A stretch of 64,000 bases of DNA, taken from Vibrio tapetis subsp. tapetis (GTDB taxonomy: Bacteria > Pseudomonadota > Gammaproteobacteria > Enterobacterales > Vibrionaceae). Below the pieces are notes generated by a model. That model saw only the letters and a list, made by a program, of their open reading frames with translations. It was not told where the DNA came from and did not search any database. Below are positions 48,192-57,744 of this stretch, piece by piece. Numbering within the stretch: the stretch's first letter is position 1; each line of letters begins with the position of its first letter. The stretch lies in contig NZ_LT960611.1 of assembly GCF_900233005.1 (NCBI RefSeq), positions 2,356,001 to 2,420,000 on the forward strand, given 5' to 3'. Position numbers and translations under genes: made by a program.

Positions 48192-48426
48192 GTCCATCTC
48201 CTTTTCAAATTCATTCTTCATGGTACTGTAACATCCCAAAGAAACACAAGCGTTCATGAGCTGTTAGATGACAAACTCACGTCAATATTTGGCGTTAATA
48301 CCATTTCCTTGAACTATCTCGCCCGAAAACACCGCTTTAAGTAGATAATTATTCAAGCGCCTTAACTACCTACGCTAATTTCCTGTGCTACCATGCAAAA
48401 TAACATCCACAAAAAATCTGCATATC

Positions 48427-48969
48427 ATGCCACAACATTTAGTGATTACCGCCGTTGGCGAAGACCGTCCAGGTATTAGCAATTGCATCACCCACCTCGT
48501 AACAGAAGCGGGATGCAATATCATCGATAGCCGCATTGCACTGTTTGGCAATGAGTTCACCCTGATTATGCTACTTTCTGGCAACAACAACAGTATCGCT
48601 CGGGTAGAAACGAGTTTGCCACTCATCAGCCAGCAGCACGACCTAATCACTATTGTGAAGCGCACATCGCCTCATACGCAGAGCGACAATGTATATCGCG
48701 TAGAAGTGTTTGTTGAATCTGAAGATAAATTAGGGCTCACTGAAAAGTTCACAGAGTTCTTTGCCGAGCGTGGCATTGGTATTTCGACTTTAAGTGCACA
48801 AACGATCAGCAAATTAAAGCTAGACACTAAACAAGACCAGTTTCATATTACTCTTGTGGCTGAAGTAAATAATGACTGCAATCTCATGCAGCTTGAAGAA
48901 GAATTTCAAAGCTTATGCAGCGAATTAACGGTGCAAGGCTCACTTAATTTTATAAAAAACAGTCAATAA
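48427..48969 (+). CDS. gcvR: Glycine cleavage system regulator GcvR
   Basis: 180 aa with two ACT domains (VITAVGEDRPGISNCITHLV ~5-75; VEVFVESEDKLGLTEKFTEFF ~92-170). Acts by binding GcvA to repress gcvTHP when glycine is scarce. ATG 48427 (MPQHLVITAVG) fits the family start. Immediately precedes bcp, the usual order. Confidence 0.95.
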   Translation: MPQHLVITAVGEDRPGISNCITHLVTEAGCNIIDSRIALFGNEFTLIMLLSGNNNSIARVETSLPLISQQHDLITIVKRTSPHTQSDNVYRVEVFVESEDKLGLTEKFTEFFAERGIGISTLSAQTISKLKLDTKQDQFHITLVAEVNNDCNLMQLEEEFQSLCSELTVQGSLNFIKNSQ

Positions 48970-48993
48970 GCATAATAAAGAAAGGAAAGCTCA

Positions 48994-49359
48994 ATGAATA
49001 CCTTAACCGCAGGCACCCCAGCTCCTGCCTTTTCACTTTTAGACCAAGATGGCAATACCGTTTCTCTCGCAGATTTCGCAGGTAAAAAAGTCCTCTTTTA
49101 TTTCTACCCGAAAGCAATGACACCAGGTTGTACTGTTCAAGCTCAAGGGCTTCGTGACACCAAAGCGGAATTAGACGCCCACAATGTTGTGGTACTTGGC
49201 GTAAGCATTGATCCAGTAAAACGTTTGGGCAAATTCATTGAACGTGACCAACTCAACTTCACCCTGTTATCTGATGAAGATCACGCAGCAGCAGATCAGT
49301 TCGGTGTTTGGGGGAAAAGAGATTCACCCCTGAATAATTTTAATGACAGAAAACCTTGA
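48994..49359 (+). pseudogene. bcp: Native peroxiredoxin bcp, 3' end replaced by island 2
   Basis: The first ~108 codons are a normal Vibrio-type Bcp (thiol peroxidase), with peroxidatic Cys in TPGCTVQAQ; the resolving-Cys position is Gln. After FGVWGKR the family sequence stops and 12 island-encoded residues (DSPLNNFNDRKP) follow. About 45 C-terminal residues, including the last strand and helix, are missing, so the product is probably unstable. Starts 24 bp after gcvR with AAAGGAAAG upstream. Insertion point is at about 49312. Confidence 0.92.
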
Positions 49360-49416
49360 CTATTTTTTATGACAAATCTATCTTTGATATGTAGGTAACA
49401 TATTGAGGGTTGTTTT

Positions 49417-50817
49417 GTGATAGAAACACATGAGGAAAAACATTCTGATATTTATGACGACTTCCGTTTACTATCCATTGAGGTAGATACGTTAGCAAAA
49501 CTAAAAGTATCAGAGAGTGTCAGTATTGAAACTGGAATGGTGACTTATTCCCCTTACCTTTCCCCTTCTAATCTAGAATCACGCCTAAAGAAAACAGATA
49601 TTATCATTGCGCCCGATGGGAAGGTTGTTTACCCACAATCTCTTTACCTTGTATCTAAACTACGTGGTGAAGAGGCAATCAAGGATACTGACTCAATTGC
49701 AAAGGGCTTACTGGCTTTTACTCGTTACTTAGATTCCACCCATCAGCCCCAACTTGACGAAAACGATAATCAAATACAACCTGAATATTTAACTTATAAA
49801 ACATTATCGAAGTATGAAGAAGAAGGTGCACCTTGGCGCTTTGCTGAACACCTTTTAGCTAACTGTCGCTCTAAAAAAAATGCAACTGGTAACGAAGCGT
49901 ATTCGCTTAACTCTGCAAAAAGCTATATGGGTGCTGTCATTGGTTTTTATAAGTGGATGCAAAAATACGGTTACATCAAGAATGACAATGATCATATATT
50001 GACACACTTTAGCAAAGTGGAAGGTTACGAAGGTATCAATCAACACGACGTGCTTGGTCATACCAAGTTTGGCGCAAAGCGACTCTATGAAGTATCAAAC
50101 ATCATGAAGATGTTTCCCAAAAGCGATCAAACACCTACGTATAAAAAGTTGAAACCTATGCCGTTCGATCATAAGGAGCTGTTCTATCAACATCTAGATA
50201 TATTACCAAAGACTATTTCCTTGATGCTTAAATTATGCGTGGAGACAGGAGCAAGAGTTGATGAAGCTACCCATTTCCCTGCTCGTAATATTGGTGACAA
50301 GGATTGCAGTGGACTAGAGGTGGTGCCAGTACACATCACACACACCAAAGGTAGTAAGCCACGCACCATTGAAATCCCTATCGCACTATATGAAGAATTA
50401 GAGCAATACAAAGAAAGTAACCAGCGGCAAAAGAACCTAATTCGACGAAAAGAGCTGATTGATTCTAAAAAAGAACAAGATACTACTGAGTACCTTTTTG
50501 TCTCCAACAAAGGGCGACCATATACAGAAAATACTCTAGAAGTGCATTTTGGGGTGCTGAGACAGCACATTCGAGCAATAGAGACGAGCTGGTACTATCG
50601 AATCCATGACTTGCGTTCGACTTACGCCACACATTGGCTTTGGAATGAGTCTCAGAAACGACAGGTTGTTTATGATTCTTTGATGGGTGAATTAGCAGAT
50701 CTAATGGGACATGAAAGCACATCAACTACAGAAAAATACATTAAGTTCATGAATAAATTCGACATCCAATTAAGAGTCGCAAGGAATAAAAACCGCAAGA
50801 TAAACGGAGGGTGGTAG
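49417..50817 (+). CDS. ginA: GinA-type tyrosine recombinase of island 2
   Basis: 466 aa. Tyrosine recombinase catalytic domain in the C-terminal half: ETGARVDEA (Arg I), HDLRSTYATHW (HxLR), LMGHESTSTTEKYI with GH and the nucleophile Tyr. The N-terminal core-binding domain lies at ~110-210. Start GTG 49417. Only 2 bp from ginB. Unlike its island-1 counterpart, all canonical catalytic residues are visible. Confidence 0.92.
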   Translation: MIETHEEKHSDIYDDFRLLSIEVDTLAKLKVSESVSIETGMVTYSPYLSPSNLESRLKKTDIIIAPDGKVVYPQSLYLVSKLRGEEAIKDTDSIAKGLLAFTRYLDSTHQPQLDENDNQIQPEYLTYKTLSKYEEEGAPWRFAEHLLANCRSKKNATGNEAYSLNSAKSYMGAVIGFYKWMQKYGYIKNDNDHILTHFSKVEGYEGINQHDVLGHTKFGAKRLYEVSNIMKMFPKSDQTPTYKKLKPMPFDHKELFYQHLDILPKTISLMLKLCVETGARVDEATHFPARNIGDKDCSGLEVVPVHITHTKGSKPRTIEIPIALYEELEQYKESNQRQKNLIRRKELIDSKKEQDTTEYLFVSNKGRPYTENTLEVHFGVLRQHIRAIETSWYYRIHDLRSTYATHWLWNESQKRQVVYDSLMGELADLMGHESTSTTEKYIKFMNKFDIQLRVARNKNRKINGGW

Positions 50818-50818
50818 C

Positions 50819-53173
50819 ATGGCAAAAAGCCCACTTTCTAAAAACTCAAAGACAGTAAAGCATATTAGAAATAACAAAAATGTCACTGCGTTACACCTTA
50901 CTATTCCCTATAAGGGTTCCAAAAGCAGGACAGTAACCGACTTTGATGTATCACACTTATTACACGTTGGTGCAAATAGTTATAATGACAAAATCAAAAG
51001 CCGTACCTCTTATTTGAGAAGCTTTTGCAAACAAGCCCATAAGTATTTTGATAATGGAAAGTCTGCAAGAACCGTCACTGGAAATTACGAGACATTACGA
51101 GCTTACATTGCCTTTTGCGACGCTTTAAGCGTTGACCCTTTTAGCGAAGTTGGCTATTTGAAATACGCGGGAAATGATGGTGAATTAAGAAATCGCATTA
51201 AAATGTACCACCCATCAAAAAAGCTCTGGGAAATGAGTCACGGTGATAGGTTAGGCATCAAAGAAGTCTCAGCATCGATTATCACTTCATCTCTTCGCAC
51301 ATCACTTGTATGGTGCGGACTCCCCTCAGAATTATGGGCAACCCAGCACAGAGGGTTTACTGGCGAAAGAACGCCATACAAAGGCTACTCAAGTTTTGAA
51401 GAAAAAACACTTGTAACACGGTTGAGTGAGTTATTTTTCACCTTAGCTCCGCAGCTCATTGCAGCTAAAGAAAAAAATCTAGCCCTGCCTGACGAACTTC
51501 CTGTCGTTATTGATTTCGAGGGACACCAAGAAGTAATTTCAATTCAAACCGCTTTAAAAACTCAAACACATGGTCAAAGCAAAAATGGGGCGTCTGTAAA
51601 ACCTTCCGCTGCGTTTAATCTAACGATGGGAGCGGCCTATCACTTGATATGTTTTTTTACCTCATTGAACGATAGCGACGTACAAAGCATTGCCCATCCA
51701 GTTACGATTCAGACTAGTGAGCGGGATAAAAGCTTACAGGTGGTCAAAGTGTCGAGCTTTAAAGCACGAGCAAACAAAGAGGTAGACGCTGTTTTTACCA
51801 ATGAGAGCTTCGATGTTGATAAGCGTGATGGAGTAAAATTCATTAAAACCCTTGAGGCACTTTCAGCACTATACGGCGGTGACGCAGAAGGTTCAGAGTT
51901 ACTATTCACTCTTAATAACCAAGGAGAGAAAAACGGCTCCTTTCATGTAAACGAAATAAACAAACATCTAGTAGTGGAGTTAAACCTGCTCTCACCCACT
52001 CGGAAATCCTGCCTTCCTTGGTTTAAAGAGCTATTTTATAGCTATCGAAACCAACATGTTATCGAGTTAACCAAAGAAACTAATGAACTTGGTAGAGTCA
52101 GTATAAGTAAAGTAGCTCGCCCTTGCTCAAAAGCAAGCTCAACACATGGCGCAACTAATGCCGCCTATTGCATTTTATCGTGCTACACAGACTTGTCACT
52201 CAAGGGCATTTTACTACCACTTATTTATTCAGAGAAAAATTCCGATGGCAAAATCCTTGTTTCGTTCAATTACCGAAATGGTGACAGTAATAGCTTCTCT
52301 ATTTCTACTGCGAATAAGCGTGTTATCCAAGATATTGAACAGTTCGCCACAGAGTTGGCAGATAAGCAAAAATCTAAAAATCATGAGCGATTGTTGCTCA
52401 AACGAGGCAATAGCAAACAAGCTCCTAGGGACTGGGATGGAGTTACCCCTATTTCGTCCAACCTAATGAATACGTGGTCAGTTGAATCAGGTGAATACTT
52501 CATTTCACTCCAATCGAGCCGCTGGCGAGAAATGACCAGTAACCAAGTATATTCCAACAGCGGTAAAAGTGGGGTTCAGAGTGTCCTTCAAAACCTGCTT
52601 TCGACCATTGACAAACATTATGTTAATGGTGATCCGACTCTCAACAAAATAATCATCTCACAAGCTATACAAGTCATAGAACATTTAAATGACAACTCGA
52701 CCTTAGAGCAAGCTAAATCTGCGATTGCAGCCAAGCTTGGTATTACCATGCTTGCGCATGAAGAATGGGAAAAGAAACAAGAAGAAAAATCAAAAACCAA
52801 CCCAAATGGCATTTATTGTAATGGTGAGCAAAGTATTGAAGGGCGCAAAAGTACGCAGCGAAAAACCAATAATGCAATGAAATTACCATTGCCATGCACT
52901 GAATACGATATGTGCCATAAATGCCAATCGGCCAAAGCCGTCGATGAGGTTCAATCTATCTATAAACTTATTTCTTTCATTGACGTGTTGAAAGAATCCT
53001 TAAACCAGTACCCCAATGCGAAAGAGGAAGTCCACGAAAAAATCAAAGCTTTTGAGTTCACTCTGGACGGAGCAAGTAAGAAGGTATACGAAGGTGCCAT
53101 GGCATTATTTTTGAAAAACGGGCGTCACCCTAGAGTATCAACTGACCATGCTATTTTAGGTTTATACCGATAA
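50819..53173 (+). CDS. ginB: GinB-type recombinase of island 2
   Basis: 784 aa. A long protein with weak tyrosine recombinase similarity; the C-terminal part has Cys residues arranged CTEYDMCHKCQSAKAV, a possible zinc site, similar in position to the CADF/CLHC and CTSTSC segments of the GinC proteins. Expected to be a subunit of the integration complex. Overlap-free but tightly packed: ATG 2 bp after ginA, stop 14 bp before ginC. No frameshift here, in contrast to island 1. Confidence 0.8.
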   Translation: MAKSPLSKNSKTVKHIRNNKNVTALHLTIPYKGSKSRTVTDFDVSHLLHVGANSYNDKIKSRTSYLRSFCKQAHKYFDNGKSARTVTGNYETLRAYIAFCDALSVDPFSEVGYLKYAGNDGELRNRIKMYHPSKKLWEMSHGDRLGIKEVSASIITSSLRTSLVWCGLPSELWATQHRGFTGERTPYKGYSSFEEKTLVTRLSELFFTLAPQLIAAKEKNLALPDELPVVIDFEGHQEVISIQTALKTQTHGQSKNGASVKPSAAFNLTMGAAYHLICFFTSLNDSDVQSIAHPVTIQTSERDKSLQVVKVSSFKARANKEVDAVFTNESFDVDKRDGVKFIKTLEALSALYGGDAEGSELLFTLNNQGEKNGSFHVNEINKHLVVELNLLSPTRKSCLPWFKELFYSYRNQHVIELTKETNELGRVSISKVARPCSKASSTHGATNAAYCILSCYTDLSLKGILLPLIYSEKNSDGKILVSFNYRNGDSNSFSISTANKRVIQDIEQFATELADKQKSKNHERLLLKRGNSKQAPRDWDGVTPISSNLMNTWSVESGEYFISLQSSRWREMTSNQVYSNSGKSGVQSVLQNLLSTIDKHYVNGDPTLNKIIISQAIQVIEHLNDNSTLEQAKSAIAAKLGITMLAHEEWEKKQEEKSKTNPNGIYCNGEQSIEGRKSTQRKTNNAMKLPLPCTEYDMCHKCQSAKAVDEVQSIYKLISFIDVLKESLNQYPNAKEEVHEKIKAFEFTLDGASKKVYEGAMALFLKNGRHPRVSTDHAILGLYR

Positions 53174-53186
53174 TGAGGAGCTAGCC

Positions 53187-55382
53187 ATGATAAAGCTACC
53201 TAACGTAGACAGACAAAGTGCCATTGTAAAGGCGCAAAACAATGTTGGTATCTACACTAATTACCTGAATGACGTATTAAGGCCTGCAATAAAGAGGGGG
53301 AAGTTGGATGAGCTTGAAGTGCTAGATATTGGATTTAGCGTCACTGGCGAATCGCTGGGTAAAATTGGGGACAATGCCGCATGGCGAAAACTTCAAGACT
53401 TCTTTGAGCCAAATGCTACCCAAACATCCACTATAGACTTCACGCTTAATGGAAAAGTGATGGAGCGTAACCTCAGGATTCAATTGATAGCGCTTGCTTT
53501 AAAGATGATGTGGTTATCGTCCAAGGATTACTCCTTTCTTTCCATCTACAAGACTGTCGTTATCTTAAAGAAATTCGTTCCCGCTCTTTTAAGTGAAGGT
53601 TACAACAGCTTTGAATTTTTAAGTTTTGACCTATTAGAGTCTTGGGTGTTGAGCGACTTCACTGATATCGACTTCGAGCGAGATACAACCTATATAGCTC
53701 TCAACAAGCTGCGATCTGAGGCCAAAGGCCTATCGTTTGAGATTAACTTTGAAAAGAAATTAGCGGCATCCGATTTTGGTTTAGCCCTTAAAGAAACTGA
53801 ACAATATACAGTTATGCCGCAGAGATTATATTGTTTAGGACTTCAAAAATCAGAAGCATTAGTTAACGAGTTATACCCAATTCGCGATCAACTAAGCAAG
53901 CTAGCCGATTACATTACTACCTATTATGACAAAGCCTATCTAGAGTATGCAAAGTACCTTATCAGCGATGAGGCAATATTAAAAAATGGCGGGCTTAAGT
54001 GGTATTTAACTAAGACAGATAAAGGTAATAAAGAAAGAACAACTGACTTTCAATCTGCTTTTCTCGCACTAAGTAATCCGACACAAGCAACGACCCTTGA
54101 ATTACTATACAGGCACAAGCCCGTAATACGCCTTGAATACGCTGACAACTTCCATCCAGATAGAACATTGAAGGTTGGTAACAGAGTAGTTATAGGCCTT
54201 AAAGAGGCACGATCATTATTTAAACAACTCAACGGCGTTTGCCTATGGGCGTTAATGTCTAGAACGGGAATGCGTATTGATGAAATCTTTCACCTACATA
54301 CGACAAATGGGTGCTCAGAAGAAACCATATCCAAGCAAATCATTCATATTATTCATGCAGACCTGTCAAAAACGGCCAAAGGCTCCCAATCAAAGCAAGA
54401 TGAGTTTGTGACTACAGAGGTCGGAAAAAAGGCTTACGAGATTCTACAAGCGCTACATTCACCACTTAGAAAGCGTCATTCTGATAGCAAAACGTTTTTC
54501 CATAAGGTAACGGAGGACTATGCAGCTATTACTAAAGACCAACTTGGAAAGCATATTGCGAGTTGGTTTGAAGGCACATTGGCAGAAAAACTTGTGTTAA
54601 CCAATGACGATATAATTGACTTGAAGATTTCCGACCCTAACCTTTCATTTAATGTGGGTGACGACTACGAGTTCTCAGGACACCAGCTTCGCCGTTCGTT
54701 TGCTTACTACCTTATCGGCTTCGAGCTTTGCGCGTTTCCACAACTCAAGCAACAGTTCAGCCACGTATCAATGGCAATGACAAGGCATTACGCTAAGAAT
54801 GCCAGTAAATTCCAGAAAATCAGAAAGCAAAAACAAAGCTTGGCTTGCGCTATTGATGATGAAAGGGTTGATAAAAAAGCGCAGATCTACCTAAAAATCT
54901 ATAAGAAGCTGGCGAATAAAGAACGCGTTGCTGGAGGTAAAGGTAAAGAGTTCACCAAAAACATGATGAAGGCTGAACGCAACCTGTTCAAAGATAAAGT
55001 CGATGACGACATGCTATCGCTCAATTACTGGAAAAAACAAATCCGAGATCAGAAACGTCACATCCATGCTGTAGCCCCTGGCGTTTACTGCACTTCAACA
55101 AGTTGCAGCCTGCGCACACAGGTCAACCTTTTAGAATGTGTAGACTGTAAAAACGACTACATTGTAGATGCTGTTTTTGCGGAGGCTAAACGCAAAGAGG
55201 CTGAAATCAATATGTTATGGGATATTGAGCATGATGAGTTAACGCCTCAAACAGCAAGTGAAGCATATATCAAAATCACCGCTGCCGAGCGAATTATGAA
55301 TGACTTAGATATAACTTATGAACCTGTTGAAATGCCACTTGAAGTAAAGGAACTTCTAATACCTTTCGGAGTAACTGCGTAA
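53187..55382 (+). CDS. ginC: GinC-type tyrosine recombinase of island 2
   Basis: 731 aa. Catalytic boxes: SRTGMRIDEIFHL (Arg I), SGHQLRRSFAYYL (HxLR), FSHVSMAMTRHYA with nucleophile Tyr. C-terminal zinc-like segment CTSTSCSLRTQVNLLECVDCKNDYIVD. Start ATG 53187 after GAGGAG. Stop overlaps ginD (TAATGA). Third recombinase of the trio. Confidence 0.9.
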   Translation: MIKLPNVDRQSAIVKAQNNVGIYTNYLNDVLRPAIKRGKLDELEVLDIGFSVTGESLGKIGDNAAWRKLQDFFEPNATQTSTIDFTLNGKVMERNLRIQLIALALKMMWLSSKDYSFLSIYKTVVILKKFVPALLSEGYNSFEFLSFDLLESWVLSDFTDIDFERDTTYIALNKLRSEAKGLSFEINFEKKLAASDFGLALKETEQYTVMPQRLYCLGLQKSEALVNELYPIRDQLSKLADYITTYYDKAYLEYAKYLISDEAILKNGGLKWYLTKTDKGNKERTTDFQSAFLALSNPTQATTLELLYRHKPVIRLEYADNFHPDRTLKVGNRVVIGLKEARSLFKQLNGVCLWALMSRTGMRIDEIFHLHTTNGCSEETISKQIIHIIHADLSKTAKGSQSKQDEFVTTEVGKKAYEILQALHSPLRKRHSDSKTFFHKVTEDYAAITKDQLGKHIASWFEGTLAEKLVLTNDDIIDLKISDPNLSFNVGDDYEFSGHQLRRSFAYYLIGFELCAFPQLKQQFSHVSMAMTRHYAKNASKFQKIRKQKQSLACAIDDERVDKKAQIYLKIYKKLANKERVAGGKGKEFTKNMMKAERNLFKDKVDDDMLSLNYWKKQIRDQKRHIHAVAPGVYCTSTSCSLRTQVNLLECVDCKNDYIVDAVFAEAKRKEAEINMLWDIEHDELTPQTASEAYIKITAAERIMNDLDITYEPVEMPLEVKELLIPFGVTA

Positions 55383-55867
55383 TGACACAAGCTACTAAAA
55401 ACAAGCTAATAAGAGCCCTAGAACGACTGTTAGAGAGTAAACCTGAAAATCGCGAGCTAAGAAAAAAAAGCCGAGAAGGCAAACTAAAAATCAACAATAG
55501 CACCGTCGAGAAAGAAGCAGGGCTTTCTGTTGGATCACTGCGCAGGCATGAGGATGTTCAAGCTATGGTGAAGAGTAAATCACTCGAAGCTCGCGTGGCT
55601 CAGGATGACTCAAACCAATCACCTATTGATGTATTACAAGCGGAAGTGAAACAACTGAAAAACGATAAAACTCAAGCAAATAAAAAGAAAAAAGAGTATC
55701 TAGATCTCGCTAGATGCCATGAGCAAGCATTAGCTATACAAGCTGCTAGTCACTTAAAGATGGTTGAAGAGCTTATGGATATGTTACATGAAAGTGAGCG
55801 CGAAAAAGCGATGGACAAGGTAGTTAAAGCAAGGCCAGATAATCTTATCAAAGGTGATTTTAGATAA
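55382..55867 (+). CDS. ginD: GinD-type small helical protein of island 2
   Basis: 161 aa. N-terminal helices with an HTH-like stretch (NNSTVEKEAGLSVGSLRRHEDV, ~40-61) and a long Lys/Gln-rich coiled coil (~80-110). Coupled to ginC by a 1-bp overlap. Size, order and character match the fourth essential gene of GInts; the exact role (accessory DNA-bending or directionality) is unproven here. Confidence 0.8.
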   Translation: MTQATKNKLIRALERLLESKPENRELRKKSREGKLKINNSTVEKEAGLSVGSLRRHEDVQAMVKSKSLEARVAQDDSNQSPIDVLQAEVKQLKNDKTQANKKKKEYLDLARCHEQALAIQAASHLKMVEELMDMLHESEREKAMDKVVKARPDNLIKGDFR

Positions 55868-56013
55868 AAACATCCTGTATAGTGTAATCACTAGACAGGA
55901 CAGATAGTTATTGATAAAAATGAACACTCTAACGAAACAAAAATGCACTAAAAAGGACAGAGTGAAGAACTCAACGACACATAACATTAATTTAGAAAGT
56001 AAGGATTAAACCG

Positions 56014-56478
56014 ATGATAATCGAAGCTGGACAAACTGCACCAGATTTTACTCTGAATGACCAAGACAATAACCCAGTGACGCTCTCTGAGCTTCAAGGA
56101 AAGAAGGTACTGCTCTACTTCTACCCACGAGCTTCAACTCCTGGATGCACAATTCAGGCTCAAGGACTGCGTGACACTAAAGCTGAATTAGACGCCCACA
56201 ACGTTGTTGTGCTTGGTTTAAGCCCAGACACCCCGAAAAAACTGACGAACTTTATCAACAAGCAAGAGCTAAACTTCACTCTGTTAGCCGATGAAGAACA
56301 CAAAGTATGTGAGAAGTACGGTGTTTGGCAACTCAAAAAGTTCATGGGGCGCGAAAATATGGGCGTTGTAAGAACAAGTTTCCTGATTGATGAGTCAGGC
56401 AACCTTGAGCATGTATTTAACAAGTTCAAGACCAAAGATCACCATGAGGTCGTGTTGGACTACCTAAACAGCAAATAA
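56014..56478 (+). CDS. bcp: Peroxiredoxin Bcp, island-borne replacement
   Basis: 154 aa, full-length thiol peroxidase reducing hydrogen and organic peroxides with thioredoxin. Peroxidatic Cys in STPGCTIQAQGL; resolving Cys replaced by Gln as in the native gene. It has its own ribosome binding site (AAGGA) and start. It is clearly divergent from the native bcp' at 48994 (e.g. N-terminus MIIEAGQTAPDF against MNTLTAGTPAPAF), so it is a xenologue, not a duplication product of the insertion. Its position directly after ginD suggests it replaces the gene destroyed by the island. Confidence 0.93.
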   Translation: MIIEAGQTAPDFTLNDQDNNPVTLSELQGKKVLLYFYPRASTPGCTIQAQGLRDTKAELDAHNVVVLGLSPDTPKKLTNFINKQELNFTLLADEEHKVCEKYGVWQLKKFMGRENMGVVRTSFLIDESGNLEHVFNKFKTKDHHEVVLDYLNSK

Positions 56479-56517
56479 CCTTCTATGAGCTACTAACTAT
56501 CTACTTTGGGAGCAGAC

Positions 56518-57180
56518 ATGATTGGCTACATTCGAGTATCAGATTCACGAAAAGCAGATGGCGAATCTCAAAGAGAAGCTATCAAGGCATACGCTAATAA
56601 ACGTGGCATATTCATATCTGACTGGATTGAAGAGCATGTATCTGCTTCCAAGACAGAACTGAGTGATAGAAAACTATCTTCACTTATAGCTTCACAACAA
56701 AGCATCATCGTATCAGACATCACTCGACTTGGGCGCAGTAAAGTTATGGAACTAGTCGGCGCTATCGGCCAGATAGCCTCATACGGTGAACTACATTTGG
56801 CATACAACGACACCCTCATAAACGCAAAGAACGCCGACAATGCAGAAATCATTTTTACCGTTATAGGGGAATCTTTTGCTAGTGCTGTAGAGGCTCAGAA
56901 GCGCTCTGAGAGGGCTAAAGCAGGCCACGCTAAACGTAAGGCTAAAGGCTTACCATCTGGTCGTCAGAAGGGGCAGAAAGTTAAATCAAAACTTGATGAA
57001 CACACCGCCTATATATTGAACCTTATTGATAACAATACCTCCAAAGCTGGAATTCTAAGAAAGCTTAAAGAGCGTGGCGTATCGATTTCCAGAAGTCGAT
57101 TTTACTCTTGGTTAGAAGCTCGTGGGCTTCATAATAAGAAAGCTGAATTTCAGACTGATATGTTCTTAGAGCAAGTATAG
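56518..57180 (+). CDS. Serine recombinase (resolvase/invertase family)
   Basis: 220 aa. Resolvase catalytic domain: YIRVSDSRKADGESQREAI with the nucleophile Ser in RVSD..., SDITRLGRS with the conserved Arg pair. C-terminal HTH (KAGILRKLKERGVSISRSRFYSWL). ATG 56518 chosen with GGGAG upstream. Followed by three 30-bp tandem repeats (57244-57329) that may be its binding sites. Could resolve island multimers or invert cargo. Confidence 0.9.
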   Translation: MIGYIRVSDSRKADGESQREAIKAYANKRGIFISDWIEEHVSASKTELSDRKLSSLIASQQSIIVSDITRLGRSKVMELVGAIGQIASYGELHLAYNDTLINAKNADNAEIIFTVIGESFASAVEAQKRSERAKAGHAKRKAKGLPSGRQKGQKVKSKLDEHTAYILNLIDNNTSKAGILRKLKERGVSISRSRFYSWLEARGLHNKKAEFQTDMFLEQV

Positions 57181-57243
57181 ATTACTTTAAGCACCCCACT
57201 ATCTGCCCCATTTCGTTTAATTATGCTTTCCCCGCTGGCTTCC

Positions 57244-57329
57244 TTATTCTGACGTTTTTCCCGATTGGGTGTTTTATTCTGACGTTTTTCCCAATTGGGC
57301 GTTTTATTCTGACGTTTTTCTCAATTTCG
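57244..57329 (+). repeat. 30-bp tandem repeat, 2.9 copies
   Basis: Units at 57244-57273, 57274-57303 and 57304-57329 share TTATTCTGACGTTTTTC; the first two also share a partly palindromic CCNATTGGG. They start 64 bp after the serine recombinase gene. Likely protein-binding iterons. Confidence 0.9.
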
Positions 57330-57744
57330 AACTGAGAACTTACAGTGAGACAGAAGTGGCTTAGAGCCAATATTCTAAAACGTTTGTATCCAGAGACGGG
57401 CCAGATCGATCACCACTAGTACCGCCTTTGCCCTAAAAGTTGGAGTAAAGTTACGCTTAACATCTCATTATCGATGCTTGCCATAATAAAGCTAATGTAT
57501 AGGCGAATGGCAAGACCTGCCCCTCACTTTAAGTAGCTAATCTTTGACTTAAAACAACTGAATATGAGCGCGGTGGGATATGCGTTTTACCTAAAGTATG
57601 CAAAAATGTTTTTCTATACAGGAATATAGAAGCAAAATCTGTTCCTCCATACTGAGCAACTTTAGTGGCAATATGTCACAAAGTTTAAAGGTGAACAGCA
57701 TTGTCTGATGAAGTTGCTATGAGGGTTTTGATTAAGGTGAAGCT
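57330..57744. other. Intergenic region upstream of the nuclease-ATPase pair
   Basis: No gene seen. It should contain the promoter of the pair starting at 57745. No clear regulatory motif recognised. Confidence 0.4.

Noticed and set aside
57244..57329. CRISPR array
   Set aside because: The 30-bp units are directly adjacent without spacers and there are no cas genes.
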